A stretch of DNA of 64,000 bases, taken from positions 8,729,132 through 8,793,131 of the forward strand of contig JAJEKV010000011.1 in assembly GCA_021234155.1 (NCBI GenBank), read 5' to 3'. Positions 1 through 9,484 of the stretch are shown here, piece after piece (within the stretch, counting starts at the first letter, position 1; every line of letters starts with the position of its first letter). The translations under genes and the position numbers were made by a program. The DNA is from Isoetes taiwanensis (lineage: Eukaryota; Streptophyta; Lycopodiopsida; Isoetales; Isoetaceae). The notes beneath the pieces were generated by a model. The model ran no database searches. It had not been told where the DNA came from and was given only the letters and a program-made list of their open reading frames with translations.

Positions 1-1464
1 TTAGACTAATTACTGTTTTGGGAAGGCGCCACCTGGCCCAATCGACGGGCCAGCATGGGGACTTCCAAATTAGGCTGTCAACCTGATCCCTATCCCTGTT
101 TTGACTCCCTCAATTCGCCCAAAGAAGGAGCAGGAGCTGAGCGCCACCATACCAAGCAGAGCGCCACCATACCAAACACTTTCACCTGTGTAGCGGAAGC
201 TGAACCCCCAAGACCCAAGAGATGGAAGCACCCCAAGGTAACGAGTCCAAAATTTTAACTCGGGTGGGTGGCTAGGATAGCCTGTGAATTCTAGGGTAGC
301 GCCCCTATTGGGCCTTGGTTGTGTTCGTTTCTCTGCTCTCTCTGTGTTTCAATCATAGGAACTAACCCTTGATTGTAAAGGTGAGTTCTCTTTATATTTG
401 ATTCTAGTTTTGCTCTGAAAGGATGGATTGTTAGTTCTTGCCTAGTATTACTCTGAAATGGGGGAATTACGGAGTACAGACCTCTCGAGCCATGTGTTGT
501 AGTATGCTCCTAGATAATCAGTAGAATCCCATTAAATGCGGCTGTGCACAAGAGCCCACCGGGTCATAGATGCTATGGGGTGGCTTAGCACCGGACAAGG
601 AACACAAGGTGGTGAAGTGGGGTGGGGTCTTGCACCTAACATAAAAGGCTCCCGAGACTCCTACAGTGGGCTAGGCCTAATAGCCGCCGGTGGAGCTAGG
701 GCTTGAGCCGGGCCGGTATGGGTCTGACACTCCCTGGTTACAGAGGTGTGACCCGCATGGGGCATCCTGTACTTTGAGTAGATTTAGGGTGAGTAAGTCG
801 GGCACGAATGCGGGGGTCGCTGATGCGGCACGTATTCTCTAGCTCACCCATGGAACCACTGTGATTCTGGAAGGGGACGCTTCCCTGACCTGCCTCGTCG
901 GACCGGGGCCTCATGAACCCTGGAGTAGGCTCGGCCGGGTGATTCCACGGGCCTGCGTCTCCGGAAGGCTATAGCGAAGCCATAGCGTGAATTGACCCAT
1001 CTGCAAAGTGTGCACAGGAGGGGCGGATGGAGTGGACAACCCTAGCTGATGTTCTATGCCAGCCAACGCCAGGTTATACCTCTGTCTGCTGATCTCTTGA
1101 GGCCGAGCCGTCATCTATCGCCCCGTGAGTCCGGGAACCGGGGGTGGGGACACGGGGTTTGGGGTGTTTTCGTAGTTAGATGCATATTCTTTGCCGTTGG
1201 TATTTGGATGTATGCGTCACCCTTCGGGGTGGCAATTTATATATATTCATGCTGTGTGCTAACATGTATTCACGCTTCCGCGACGTAGGATGTCCCACTG
1301 AAGGCGTGGGCCGAATGACCCCTCCGTGCCCTTCACTCGGGCATCTCTCTATAGATGGCCCGGGGTAGACGGAGGGCCCTGCGCGTGGCGATATGGTCGC
1401 CATGGTAGGGGAAAGTCCCCGTATGTATACCGCCGGGGGTCGTATATGTTCAGGGAGCGTCACA
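1..1464 (+). repeat. 3' part of a gypsy LTR (element A), cut by the window edge
   Basis: The block resembles the LTR of gypsy element B: the stretch around 490-600 (TATGCTCCTAG, then GTGCACAAGAGCCCACCGGG) and the end GGGAGCGTCACA match 4990-5100 and 5913-5924 of B with moderate divergence. It ends exactly where the copia LTR sequence starts at 1465. In the intact right copia LTR the equivalent point is preceded by CACGTA, so A sits inside the left copia LTR. The rest of A lies left of the window. No gene is seen here; the short frames cross the LTR without domain content. Confidence 0.75.
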
Positions 1465-1975
1465 TGTGGGATAATTCGTAAGTATCGGATTTTGTTGTAA
1501 CGCCTGTGGGATATCTCAGAGCCACCGCAATCTAAACTTAGAACTTCTATCCTAACTAAACCGACGGAGTACAGCATAAATACGAATGATTTGTTGCTGA
1601 ACATGGAGCTCACTGCAGATCGTATGCATTGAATAAGTATTCGCGTTCAAAGGTTTGTGTTTGGAGCAGAAACGAGATTGCTACAGTGTTTAAGGCAATC
1701 TCATAGCTACAGTAAACCTGGAGCATTAATGACTATGATTATGTATTAAGGTTGAAATTGTTGATATATTGCAAGGGATTAGGGACCATATTGTGGCTCC
1801 CTTGCATTCATAGATTTCCTTAGGAAATTTGTGCTTTACTTCAATCAAGTACTTGTGGCATAGATCATAGATCATTTAAAGTTATTAATTGACTTAATTT
1901 CTCTAGTGTGCTTCAGGCAGTAAATTTGCAGTGTTTGCTCAAGTTGAAATATCTAGTTAACTTATACTTTCAACA
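1465..1975 (+). repeat. left LTR of the copia element (3' 511 bp only)
   Basis: It begins TGTGGGATAATTCG and ends TTTCAACA. It is nearly identical to 23563-24074, the last 512 bp of the right LTR. The right LTR actually starts at 19422 (TGTTAGAAAT), so this copy lacks its 5' part, displaced by the gypsy A insertion. Confidence 0.88.
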
Positions 1976-1976
1976 G

Positions 1977-1989
1977 TGGTATCAGAGCC
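1977..1989 (+). promoter_or_regulatory. primer-binding site of the copia element
   Basis: TGGTATCAGAGCC is complementary to the 3' end of plant initiator tRNA-Met and lies one base after the LTR end. The gag ATG follows immediately at 1990, so there is almost no leader. Confidence 0.9.
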
Positions 1990-4273
1990 ATGTGGCATCT
2001 TGTAGATGGTAGTCAAGCTGGAGTGACTAGGTCTGCTAGTTCTGCAAGTCCAGGTACCAGCTCAAATAATCCAGGGGGAGGGAGTGGAACTCCAGAAGGT
2101 CCTAGAGCATCTTCAACTCCTGTTGTTGCTGTGGGAGATGACACTAAAATTATGGAAGCTCAGCAGATAATTCTGAGTAAGGTAGGAACTGCTCTTAAGT
2201 TGAGATTAAGAGGACTAAAGCCACATGAAATGTGGCAGTACCTTATAAGTCAATATGAGGTAAAGAGTTCATCCCAAATAGATTTGTTGGAAAAGCAACT
2301 AAGGAAACTAAAATTATTTGATAAGGATGATCTAACAGATTTTTTGGAGAAATTTGATTCTATTGTGGCAGATCTTGAAGGAGCTGGAAATGTTTTAAGT
2401 GATCAATACCAAATATTAGCACTGTCTAGGGCTGTCTCTCACAACACTCAGCTTGCAACATTAGTGAGAAATATAGCCACTTCAAAGGAGCATGCCTTGA
2501 GGATCATTCGTACTGAATTTGAGCAGTCCAGAGGTATTCAAGATGATGATCAATCTCCAGAGGTGCTGTTTGCAAGGAAGCAGAAAAGAGGAGGCAGTTC
2601 CAGCTTTGCAAAAGATAGATTGGGGCCCTGCTACACTTGCAATCAATATGGACACCTTAAAAATGAATGTCCAAGTGAAGGTAAGCAATTTAAATGCTTT
2701 AATTGTGATGGTAAAGGTCACATATCTGCAAATTGTCCAAGTCCCAAGGGTATTGGGGGAAAAGGGAGAGGTCGAGGTAGAACTCAAATGGACTCAAAAA
2801 GGGGAAGGGGGAGATTTAGAAGAAACACTAGTGTGAACATCATGGAAGAGGCAAATGAAGAAAATCCTGATGACATTGAGGTAATACATGCACTTAATGT
2901 TTCTCAAGAGTTTAATAAAAATGATAACAAGTTTCTCATTATAGATTCAGGAGTAGAAAGATCAGTAGTACATGATGTGAAGATATTAAAAGAATGTAAG
3001 AAAGAGAATGGTCAAGTTCAGCTTGGAGATGGTGGGGTGCAGAAAATTAGAGACTCTGGGATTTTGGAGTTGTTTGATTTAAATGGAAAAAGTGTGATAC
3101 TTAAAGAAGTTTTGTGTGTTCCAAATCTTGTGAGAAATTTAATCTCAGTTTGCCAACTTGTGGATCTTGGGTACAAAGTTGTTTTTGAAAAGCTTGAATG
3201 CAAAATATATCTTCATAACATTTTGAAGTTTATTGGAAGGAGAGTAGGAAATTTGTTTGGCTTTGACAAAGATCATATCTTGTCTATCAATCTTGTTGAA
3301 TGTCCATCAAAGACAACTTGGCACAATAGATTATGCCATACCCATTATGCCAACATTGATTTGCTTATCAAAAACAAGTTTATAACAGCAAAGGATGATG
3401 GAAAATTGCTATGTGCTGGCTGCCAACTTGGTAAGCAATCAAGACTTGCATTTAAAGCAAATGGTAAAAGGGCTAAAAGAATTTTAGATCTTATACACAC
3501 AGACCTATGTGGACCTATCAATGTCACAGGAATAGAAGGACATAGGTATTTTATGACCTTCATTGATGATTTCAGCAGAAGGACAAGATGTTATCTGCTG
3601 AAGAAAAAAAGTCAAGCTTTTGAAGCCTTGAAATTATTTATAGCTGAAGTAGAGTTAGAAACTGAAAGAAAAGTTAAATGTATAAGATCAGACAGGGGGG
3701 GAGAATATTTATCAAAGGAATTTAAGTGGTATTGTGCTAACCGTGGTATTAAAAGACAGTTGACTTGCAGATATTCTCCACAACAAAATGGAGTAGCTGA
3801 AAGAAAAAATAGGACTTTGCTCAATGCTGTTCGTTCAATGTTAAAATACTCTGGCTTACCAAATTTCTTATGGAGTGAAGCTTTGAAAGCAGCAGTACTT
3901 ATTCAAAACATATTGCCCTCTGTAAGTACAAAAGGTACAGTTCCTGAAATGATGTGGTCAGGTAAAATTCCTGCTTATGAACATTTAAGATCATTTGGTT
4001 GTTTAGGTTTTGTTCATACCCCTGAAGAAACTAGAAAAAAACTTGATGATCGAGCATGTATTGCATATATGGTGGGCTATGATTTGCATTCAAAAGCTTA
4101 CAGATTATATGATCCTGCTCATAGAAAAATTCTGATTAGCAGAGATGTAGTGTTCAATGAAAGCAAATTCTATCGAGCAATTCCTAATATTAATGATGAT
4201 AATAATTTGGAAGCTACTGATGTGAAAGAAACAGTTGAGCATACCGCTCGGACTGAGGTTGGAATGCAGGATA
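1990..4273 (+). pseudogene. copia Gag-protease-integrase, 5' half of an interrupted polyprotein
   Basis: An open frame of about 760 codons runs up to the gypsy B insertion. In order it shows a UBN2-type Gag helical region (about residues 60-190), two zinc knuckles (CYTCNQYGHLKNEC and CFNCDGKGHISANC), an aspartic protease motif (IIDSG, near residue 317), an integrase zinc region starting WHNRLCH, and the integrase core with HTDLCGPI, RSDRGGEY and SPQQNGVAERKN as the D-D-E residues. The usual N-terminal Gag segment (the FDG..W part) is not visible; a Ser/Gly-rich stretch takes its place. The frame continues in phase at 17499 once element B and one GGATA copy are ignored, so B alone inactivated this part. 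The ATG at 1990 abuts the primer-binding site. Confidence 0.9.
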
Positions 4274-5924
4274 TGTGACGGTCCAGGGGAATATACGCCA
4301 TAAATACGTATATTCCTGGATCCGTCACTATACAAGTCTATCTTCATAGTCTTGTATACCATAGGTTGTGGCACTAGGGGGCATGGCCAAGTTATCCTCA
4401 TAACTTAGCCAACCATGGGTTAGACCATTATCCACGTGGCCTCAACCCATTGGGGCACCCGCCACACAGGACTCACCCGATTGGTGCCACGTGGCATCCT
4501 AGGTGGACCTAGCTTATATAGGCCTAAACCCTAACCCTAGGCCTCTTTCCAGCCCTAGCACCCAGAGACTCACCTACTCGTTCGAAACCCCGTTTCGAAC
4601 ATCGTTTGTTGTGGCATAGGCTGGTGCAGCAGCCCCAGCAGGGTAGACTCGTTCTTGGAGTAGGAGCAGCATCTCGTGAGTCGAAGACCATGGAGGCACA
4701 CGGATCTGGAGGGAGAGCTTCAGGAGCAGGTATATAGGATAGTAGTTGTGATAGCTTATCTGGAATTAGCATTCCAGATATGCTAGTATCTTGTATCTAG
4801 AGTAGAGCCATCCTAGAACCCGTATTCAACATCTTGAACCCTAATCAATGAACCCTAACTATTAGTTAGATTTGTATGATTAGGTTAAGATGTTCTTCTT
4901 ATGATTATTCTCATGATGTGATGATTATGTGATGATGGTTGATCATGTTTGCTCCTCTTGTATTGGGAAGGGGGGTAGCGACCTAGAGCCATATGTAGTA
5001 TGCTCCTAGAGTAGATCCCTTAGTTCCTATTAGTTGCGGCCTGTGCATAGGAGCCCACCAGGCTATTGAGGCTATGATATGACTCAGCACCATACAACGG
5101 GGCTAGAGGGAAAGTGGAGGGAGGATCCCTGCCGAGTGGGGGCTTCGGGGGATCCCATAGTGGGCTAGGCTTATGGTCGGTCACTTCGTGTGGGCCGAGC
5201 ATGGGTCCGACACCTCCTGGGGCAATGGTGTCGCCCTGCCTCTCGAGAGCTGCAAGTGTCAGCTTGGCTCTCGTTTTGGGGGGTTCAGTCGGGTACGAAT
5301 CGTGTGTCGCCACGATTCTCTAGCCGCCCACGGCACCTCTCGATCCCAGGAAGGGGAGATGCAACCCTTCCTGCCTCATCGGACCAGGGAGATGCAACCT
5401 GGAGTAGTCCCGATGGGTGATGCCATGGGATTGCGTGATCCAGGAAGGCTAGAGTCCCGCTGTCGAGAGCCTGATCTAGCCCATTTGCAAAGTATGCAAT
5501 GGGAGGGGCGGATGGAGTGGTCAACCCTAGCCATTGTTCTATGCCGCCCTCGCCATTGCCATGACTCGGTCTGCTCTATCTTGAGGCCCTAGCCGTCCAG
5601 GTCATCCTCCCACAGTCCGAGCCGGGTAGGAGCTCTCATGTTTTATGGTTCGTGATTATCATCTTTGCATTGGTTTATGTGTGATGCACTACCCTTCGAG
5701 GTAGTATTTGTATATGTTGATGCTAGTTCTGACGTGTTGTCGCTTCCGCTGTTATAGGAGCCCATAGGGGAAGGGCGCGCAAGACACCTTCGTGTTCCCT
5801 TCCCGCACTAGGAGTCACCTCAGAGTGCGGGGTAGACGAAGGGCCCATGCGGTTGTTGAGCCGGATGGGGGATTTCCTGCCGAGTGTACGGCCGGGCGCC
5901 GTACGTTTAGCAGGGAGCGTCACA
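4274..5924 (+). repeat. 5' LTR of gypsy element B
   Basis: It begins TGTGACGGTCC and ends GGGAGCGTCACA, the usual TG...CA form. The first 55 bp form a long inverted repeat (4275-4328). It contains a TATA box and telobox at 4514-4538. Compared with the 3' LTR, the first and last 250 bp or so are nearly identical, while about 4560-5600 carries many 1-3 base indels. Confidence 0.93.
4514..4538 (+). promoter_or_regulatory. LTR core promoter: TATA box plus telobox
   Basis: TTATATA at 4514-4520 is followed at once by AAACCCTAACCCT (4526-4538), an extended plant telobox. The same arrangement is in the 3' LTR (TATA near 16094, telobox 16106-16118). Teloboxes are known from plant translation-machinery and histone-type promoters and as sites for telomere-repeat-binding proteins. 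Use as the LTR transcription start is inferred from position. Confidence 0.6.
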
Positions 5925-5925
5925 A

Positions 5926-5937
5926 TGGTATCAGAGC
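5926..5937 (+). promoter_or_regulatory. primer-binding site of gypsy element B
   Basis: TGGTATCAGAGC, complementary to initiator tRNA-Met, lies one base after the LTR end. Confidence 0.92.
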
Positions 5938-6498
5938 GATGTTCTTGGTTGACCAAGAACTAGCACTGACCATAACCATAAAGTAGTCTAACAGGCCTAT
6001 AGGGGTGTGAAATAAACATTTCCACCATCGAACCGCGAAAATGGGGGAAAAATTTTTCTCCTAGGTAGTGGGTCAGGACTTAGGTTAAGTGTTAGACGAA
6101 AGTTGAGTGAGTCAAACTCATCTTCTAATAAATTTGGAGTGAAAATTATGCATCTGCATCAAATTTCACCTAAAATGGGTCGAAGAATCATGCCAATCGG
6201 AGACCAGTGTGAAAAAATGGCTTAAATTCATAAATTGCACTTCGAACCATTAGAAAAATTCGAAAATTTAAGTATAATATCAATTAATATAGATTTAACA
6301 TATACATTAATAATTAAATAATGACTAAATATCTTGTAATTAATAAGGGGGGCTAATAAATAGGGGTAATTATGGTAGGAGAATATTCCCAGGGACCCTC
6401 CTTTTTAAATATCTGACACCTCATTTTCTCTCTCCAACCCTTCACCTTCACCTCTCTCTTGCTCAGCCTTTCGTCACCCATCTCCTAAACCGTAAGAC
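5938..6498 (+). other. untranslated leader of element B and putative H3-like promoter
   Basis: No coding signal is seen. The first part (to about 6350) is AT-rich. A TATA-like TTTAAATAT (6404-6412) lies about 90 bp upstream of the H3-like ATG and is followed by a CT-rich stretch (6425-6490) that looks like a plant 5' untranslated region. The captured gene may therefore have brought its own promoter. That is inference from layout only. Confidence 0.45.
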
Positions 6499-7595
6499 AT
6501 GGCTCGCACCAAACAAACCACCAAGAAGTACAACGAGTGCCCCACCCTCTCTATGGGCAGGCAGCAGCGCCGGTCGGCACGGAAGAAAGTTCCCCGAAAG
6601 CACCTTCGGCCGAAGCCCGAGGCAGGAGTCGCCCTCAAGCAAAGCAGCCAGCTGACGACCGAAGCCACGATGCCGCAGAGCAGCCCCAAAGAGCAGCAGC
6701 CCCTCGCCGGGCAGGAACACAAAGAACGGACGAAGTCGCTGCCACTTCGGGGCCACGTATTAACCGAGGTGGAACAAGAGGTGGAAGAGCAGCAACAAAG
6801 CCAGTGGAGGGAAGGGCCTTCAAAGGCTCAAAAAAGAAGGGAAAGGAAAAGTAGCAGAGTGGCCTGAGGAGAGGGCCGCTTAGGAAGAAAAGGAGAGAGA
6901 GGGAGCCGAGGAGCAAGAGCCGACGACGAAGAAGAGGAACCATGGCCCTCACGACCATCGCTATTGAGGAGCCTCGCCAGGAGGAAGAGGAGCAAACAGG
7001 CGGGATGGCGAGGAGGAGGAGGGGGCAGCAGACCGACGCTAGGCCACCCTACCCAAGTGGGCCGGAACCACCTAAGGTGGTGAAGAAGCAAAAGGTGGGG
7101 AGCGGCATTCAAGGCCCGCCAGGACCATGAAGTTTAAACGGAAGATGGTGGCATACAAGGAGTACCTTCGCCGCTGGACCAGGTACAATGAGTGGTATTG
7201 CCGCCAGAGGTGCAGCAAGGTCGGGAGGGCGGCAGGCCGGCCGAAGAAGAACCAGCCCAAGCCACCCCCACCTAGACCGAAAAACCCAAGAGGGTTCACC
7301 ACGGCCTAACAGCACATACGCCGGTGGTTTAGGGAGATTCGGCACTTCCGCATGTGCACGAATCTCCCCGATAAGGAAGGCTTCTTCCGAGCGCCTCCTT
7401 AGAGAGGTGTTGCAGCAGTTCCGGACCGATTATAGGGTTACCCCTCTAATGACCCGGGCCCTGCAAGAGGCTTCCGAAGCAGAGCTGGTCCAGCTCTTCG
7501 AGGAAGGGAACCTCTGCGCTATCCATGCTAAGAGAGTTACCCTTATGCCCAAGGATATTCACTTAGCACGGAGGATCCGCAGGGAGAGGCCCTAG
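6499..7595 (+). CDS. histone H3-like gene carried by element B (frame-disrupted as read)
   Basis: The product would be a core-histone-like protein. Seen: the first codons give [10 protein letters not shown], the H3 tail with K4 and K9 kept (A7T, R8K and S10Y relative to canonical H3), then a VPRKHL segment like the APRKQL of H3. A Lys/Arg/Glu-rich region of about 600 bp follows with no H3 counterpart. The histone fold then resumes: REIRHFRM (alpha-N, from 7331), [15 protein letters not shown] (alpha-1, from 7368) and a C-terminal part ending at the stop at 7593-7595, with [16 protein letters not shown] at the alpha-2/alpha-3 boundary. By hand alignment 37 of the last 45 residues equal canonical H3. 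Breaks: a TAA at 7307-7309, a frame change at the CCCC run near 7367, and frame changes in the linker, so introns, decay or base errors are possible. Canonical H3 has 136 codons; this span is about 1.1 kb. It looks like replication-type H3 rather than CENH3. Confidence 0.85.
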
Positions 7596-7836
7596 GCCTC
7601 AAATTTTGTAAATTTTGTAGAAGAATTAAAATTTTCATGTAACTATGTTTCTTATTAATATAAAAGTTATTTTTCTCTATAATTAGAAAAATGTTGTATG
7701 CTTGAAATGTAGGAATAGAACCCAATTGTGGTAGAATTCTTCATAGCATGTCTAGAAACACCCTAGAAATCATTACTACAACAAAATTTTGGCAAAAAAA
7801 AAAAAAAAAAAAATCATCAAAAATGCTGAAAATCGG

Positions 7837-8110
7837 GCCAACCGGGTGAGACCGCGCCTAGGGCCTCTGCGTTCCCGACGCAGGCGCATTTCGCGCGGAT
7901 TCACCCGACTGGGCCCAAAATCATGCTTTTAGATGTCAGTTTTGCTCAAAATAAGTTGCTAGTTAGGTTAGAATTGGCCCAATTAGCCATATTAGCATCT
8001 TCAAATTCCCTAAATTGACCAAAAATTGGCCCAAAACAGGCCAACCGGGTGAGACCGCGCCAAACGCGTCTGCGTCCGCGACGCGGAGGCCATCCGCGCG
8101 GATTCACCCG
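7837..8110. repeat. two copies of a GC-rich nested inverted repeat
   Basis: Copy 1 is 7837-7908 and copy 2 is 8039-8110. Each starts GGCCAACCGGGTGAGACCGC and ends GCGCGGATTCACCCG. The ends are inverted (CGGGTGAGACCGCGC against GCGCGGATTCACCCG, 13 of 15 pairing), and the centre of copy 1 has a second stem, CTGCGT/ACGCAG. The 130 bp between the copies is unrelated AT-rich DNA. Confidence 0.75.
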
Positions 8111-8292
8111 GGTCAGGCCATCTTTGAGCCAAATTAGCCAAATTTGATCCAACAAATTGCCATGTAGTGTTTCTTGCTTTGTTTTGCTTAGGTTTGCACT
8201 TCATGGTAGTTCAATTGGACACCCAGAGCCATAGAACCAAGGCCGTCTTAGGTAGGTACCTTTTTGCACGAACCCCGAGATCACCCCTAGTC

Positions 8293-8302
8293 TATAAAAA
8301 TA
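8293..8302 (+). promoter_or_regulatory. TATA box upstream of the unknown cargo ORF
   Basis: TATAAAAATA lies about 110 bp before the ATG at 8411, with a pyrimidine-rich stretch between. Position and sequence fit an RNA polymerase II promoter inside the element. Confidence 0.5.
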
Positions 8303-8410
8303 GGTCTCATTTGCCATTTTTCCTTCTACAGAACTGCTCCCAGCCCCTTAGGCGATTTTCTGAACCTCCACTGATCCTTGCAAGCCATTTTCTACACCCT
8401 TTCCTGCTAA

Positions 8411-9484
8411 ATGGCGCCCAGCAACTTTGAGAGGTGGTACAATGCTGCCAGCCACATCCATCAGCTTCCTGTAGATCAAGCCTTCTCTGTGTTTGATCAC
8501 TTGTTTGATCTTCATGCAACCTTGACTAGAACACCCTACTACACGGACATTATGTGCCAATATGACCAGCAGGTCCTGCCTTGGGAAGTTAGATTACCCC
8601 CTAGGGGAGGGAATTGGGTTTCTCTTGAGACACTTACCCAAGCTTTAGGTCGAGAGTTGGCAGGTTCCAAAGGCAAGAAGCAGCTATGGGATAGGACTAG
8701 GACCATGCCCGATTACATGACATGCAGACACAATAGGCATAGGTACCTTTCATCTCAGACAGCCCTTGCACTCTTCATGCACTATAAGTCAATCAATAAA
8801 GTAGGGGAACCCTCTGTTCAGCCCTTAGACTTAGCGCCACTTGATACCCGTAGGGCCCAGGATCAAATCCTGAATATAGAGTCCTCCGCCTACGAATACT
8901 ATGGCACGACGTCAGGGGCACCATCTCTACAGATCCATGAAGACTACGAGCAGCTAGGGGAGCAGAACCCAGAATGGGAGAGCAGGGAGGCAACAAGAAT
9001 GAAGAGGTACGCGTCAAGGCACGACGACGACATGAGAACAGCAACCGACCCACCAGTCGGCATCACAGCTTTGTCGCCGATAGTCATCGACGGGGAGGAG
9101 TACATTTTTGCAAATGACATCCTCAACTTGTCCTATTGTCAGGAACAGGGTCTCCGAATCGACGAGCTCTTGGGCATGATAGCACACGGGAGCACAGACC
9201 TCATCGACTACTCATACCAGGAGATTCCAAGGGAGCTGGTGGAGAGACACTCTTATGCTAGGGAGACAATGTCGGATATAGCAGCTTACCAGCAGATAAG
9301 GGAGATCTATCGACAGCAGGAACCTATCATCTCAGAGGAGGAGTTCCAGCAGATACAGAGCACACTCTACAAACCAGGGAAGGGCCCAAGCTCAAGCCGA
9401 CCCGATTCGAGCAGGGAGCATGAGGGGAAGGGTCCAAAGAAGCATCAACTTGGACAACGCAACCAGCATGTGGAGGGATCATGA
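8411..9484 (+). CDS. unknown accessory ORF of element B, first part (357 codons)
   Basis: The protein starts MAPSNFERWYNAASHIH. I recognise no family. It is acidic to neutral, with no zinc knuckle, protease motif, signal peptide or membrane segment. The N-terminal half is rich in aromatic residues and looks globular; the C-terminal third is charged, with a helical Glu/Gln-rich stretch (IISEEEFQQIQ), then a Ser/Lys-rich tail. It overlaps the next frame by 65 bp, so the two may be one gene split by a frame change. It lies between the H3-like gene and gag, where Tat/Ogre elements also carry an extra ORF, but I see no specific similarity to those. A TATA box at 8293 suggests separate expression. 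Confidence 0.65.
   Translation: MAPSNFERWYNAASHIHQLPVDQAFSVFDHLFDLHATLTRTPYYTDIMCQYDQQVLPWEVRLPPRGGNWVSLETLTQALGRELAGSKGKKQLWDRTRTMPDYMTCRHNRHRYLSSQTALALFMHYKSINKVGEPSVQPLDLAPLDTRRAQDQILNIESSAYEYYGTTSGAPSLQIHEDYEQLGEQNPEWESREATRMKRYASRHDDDMRTATDPPVGITALSPIVIDGEEYIFANDILNLSYCQEQGLRIDELLGMIAHGSTDLIDYSYQEIPRELVERHSYARETMSDIAAYQQIREIYRQQEPIISEEEFQQIQSTLYKPGKGPSSSRPDSSREHEGKGPKKHQLGQRNQHVEGS

Larger units (their letters stand above)
7596..8410 (+). other. spacer between the two cargo genes of element B
   Basis: No gene is seen. An AT-rich 3' flank of the H3-like gene runs to about 7790. A pure run of 21 A residues at 7794-7814 follows; it could be a fossil poly(A) tail of a captured transcript or a plain A tract. 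Two copies of a GC-rich double hairpin come next, then AT-rich sequence leading to the TATA box of the next ORF. Confidence 0.6.

Noticed and set aside
1176-1613. 145-codon minus-strand frame
   Set aside because: It spans the junction of gypsy A and the copia LTR and has no domain.
4526-4538. Interstitial telomere array
   Set aside because: Only about two repeat units, in an LTR promoter and copied in both LTRs; a telobox fits better.
6499-7595. Centromeric H3 (CENH3)
   Set aside because: The tail start, loop 1 and C-terminus ([12 protein letters not shown]) follow canonical H3; CENH3 tails and loop 1 differ.
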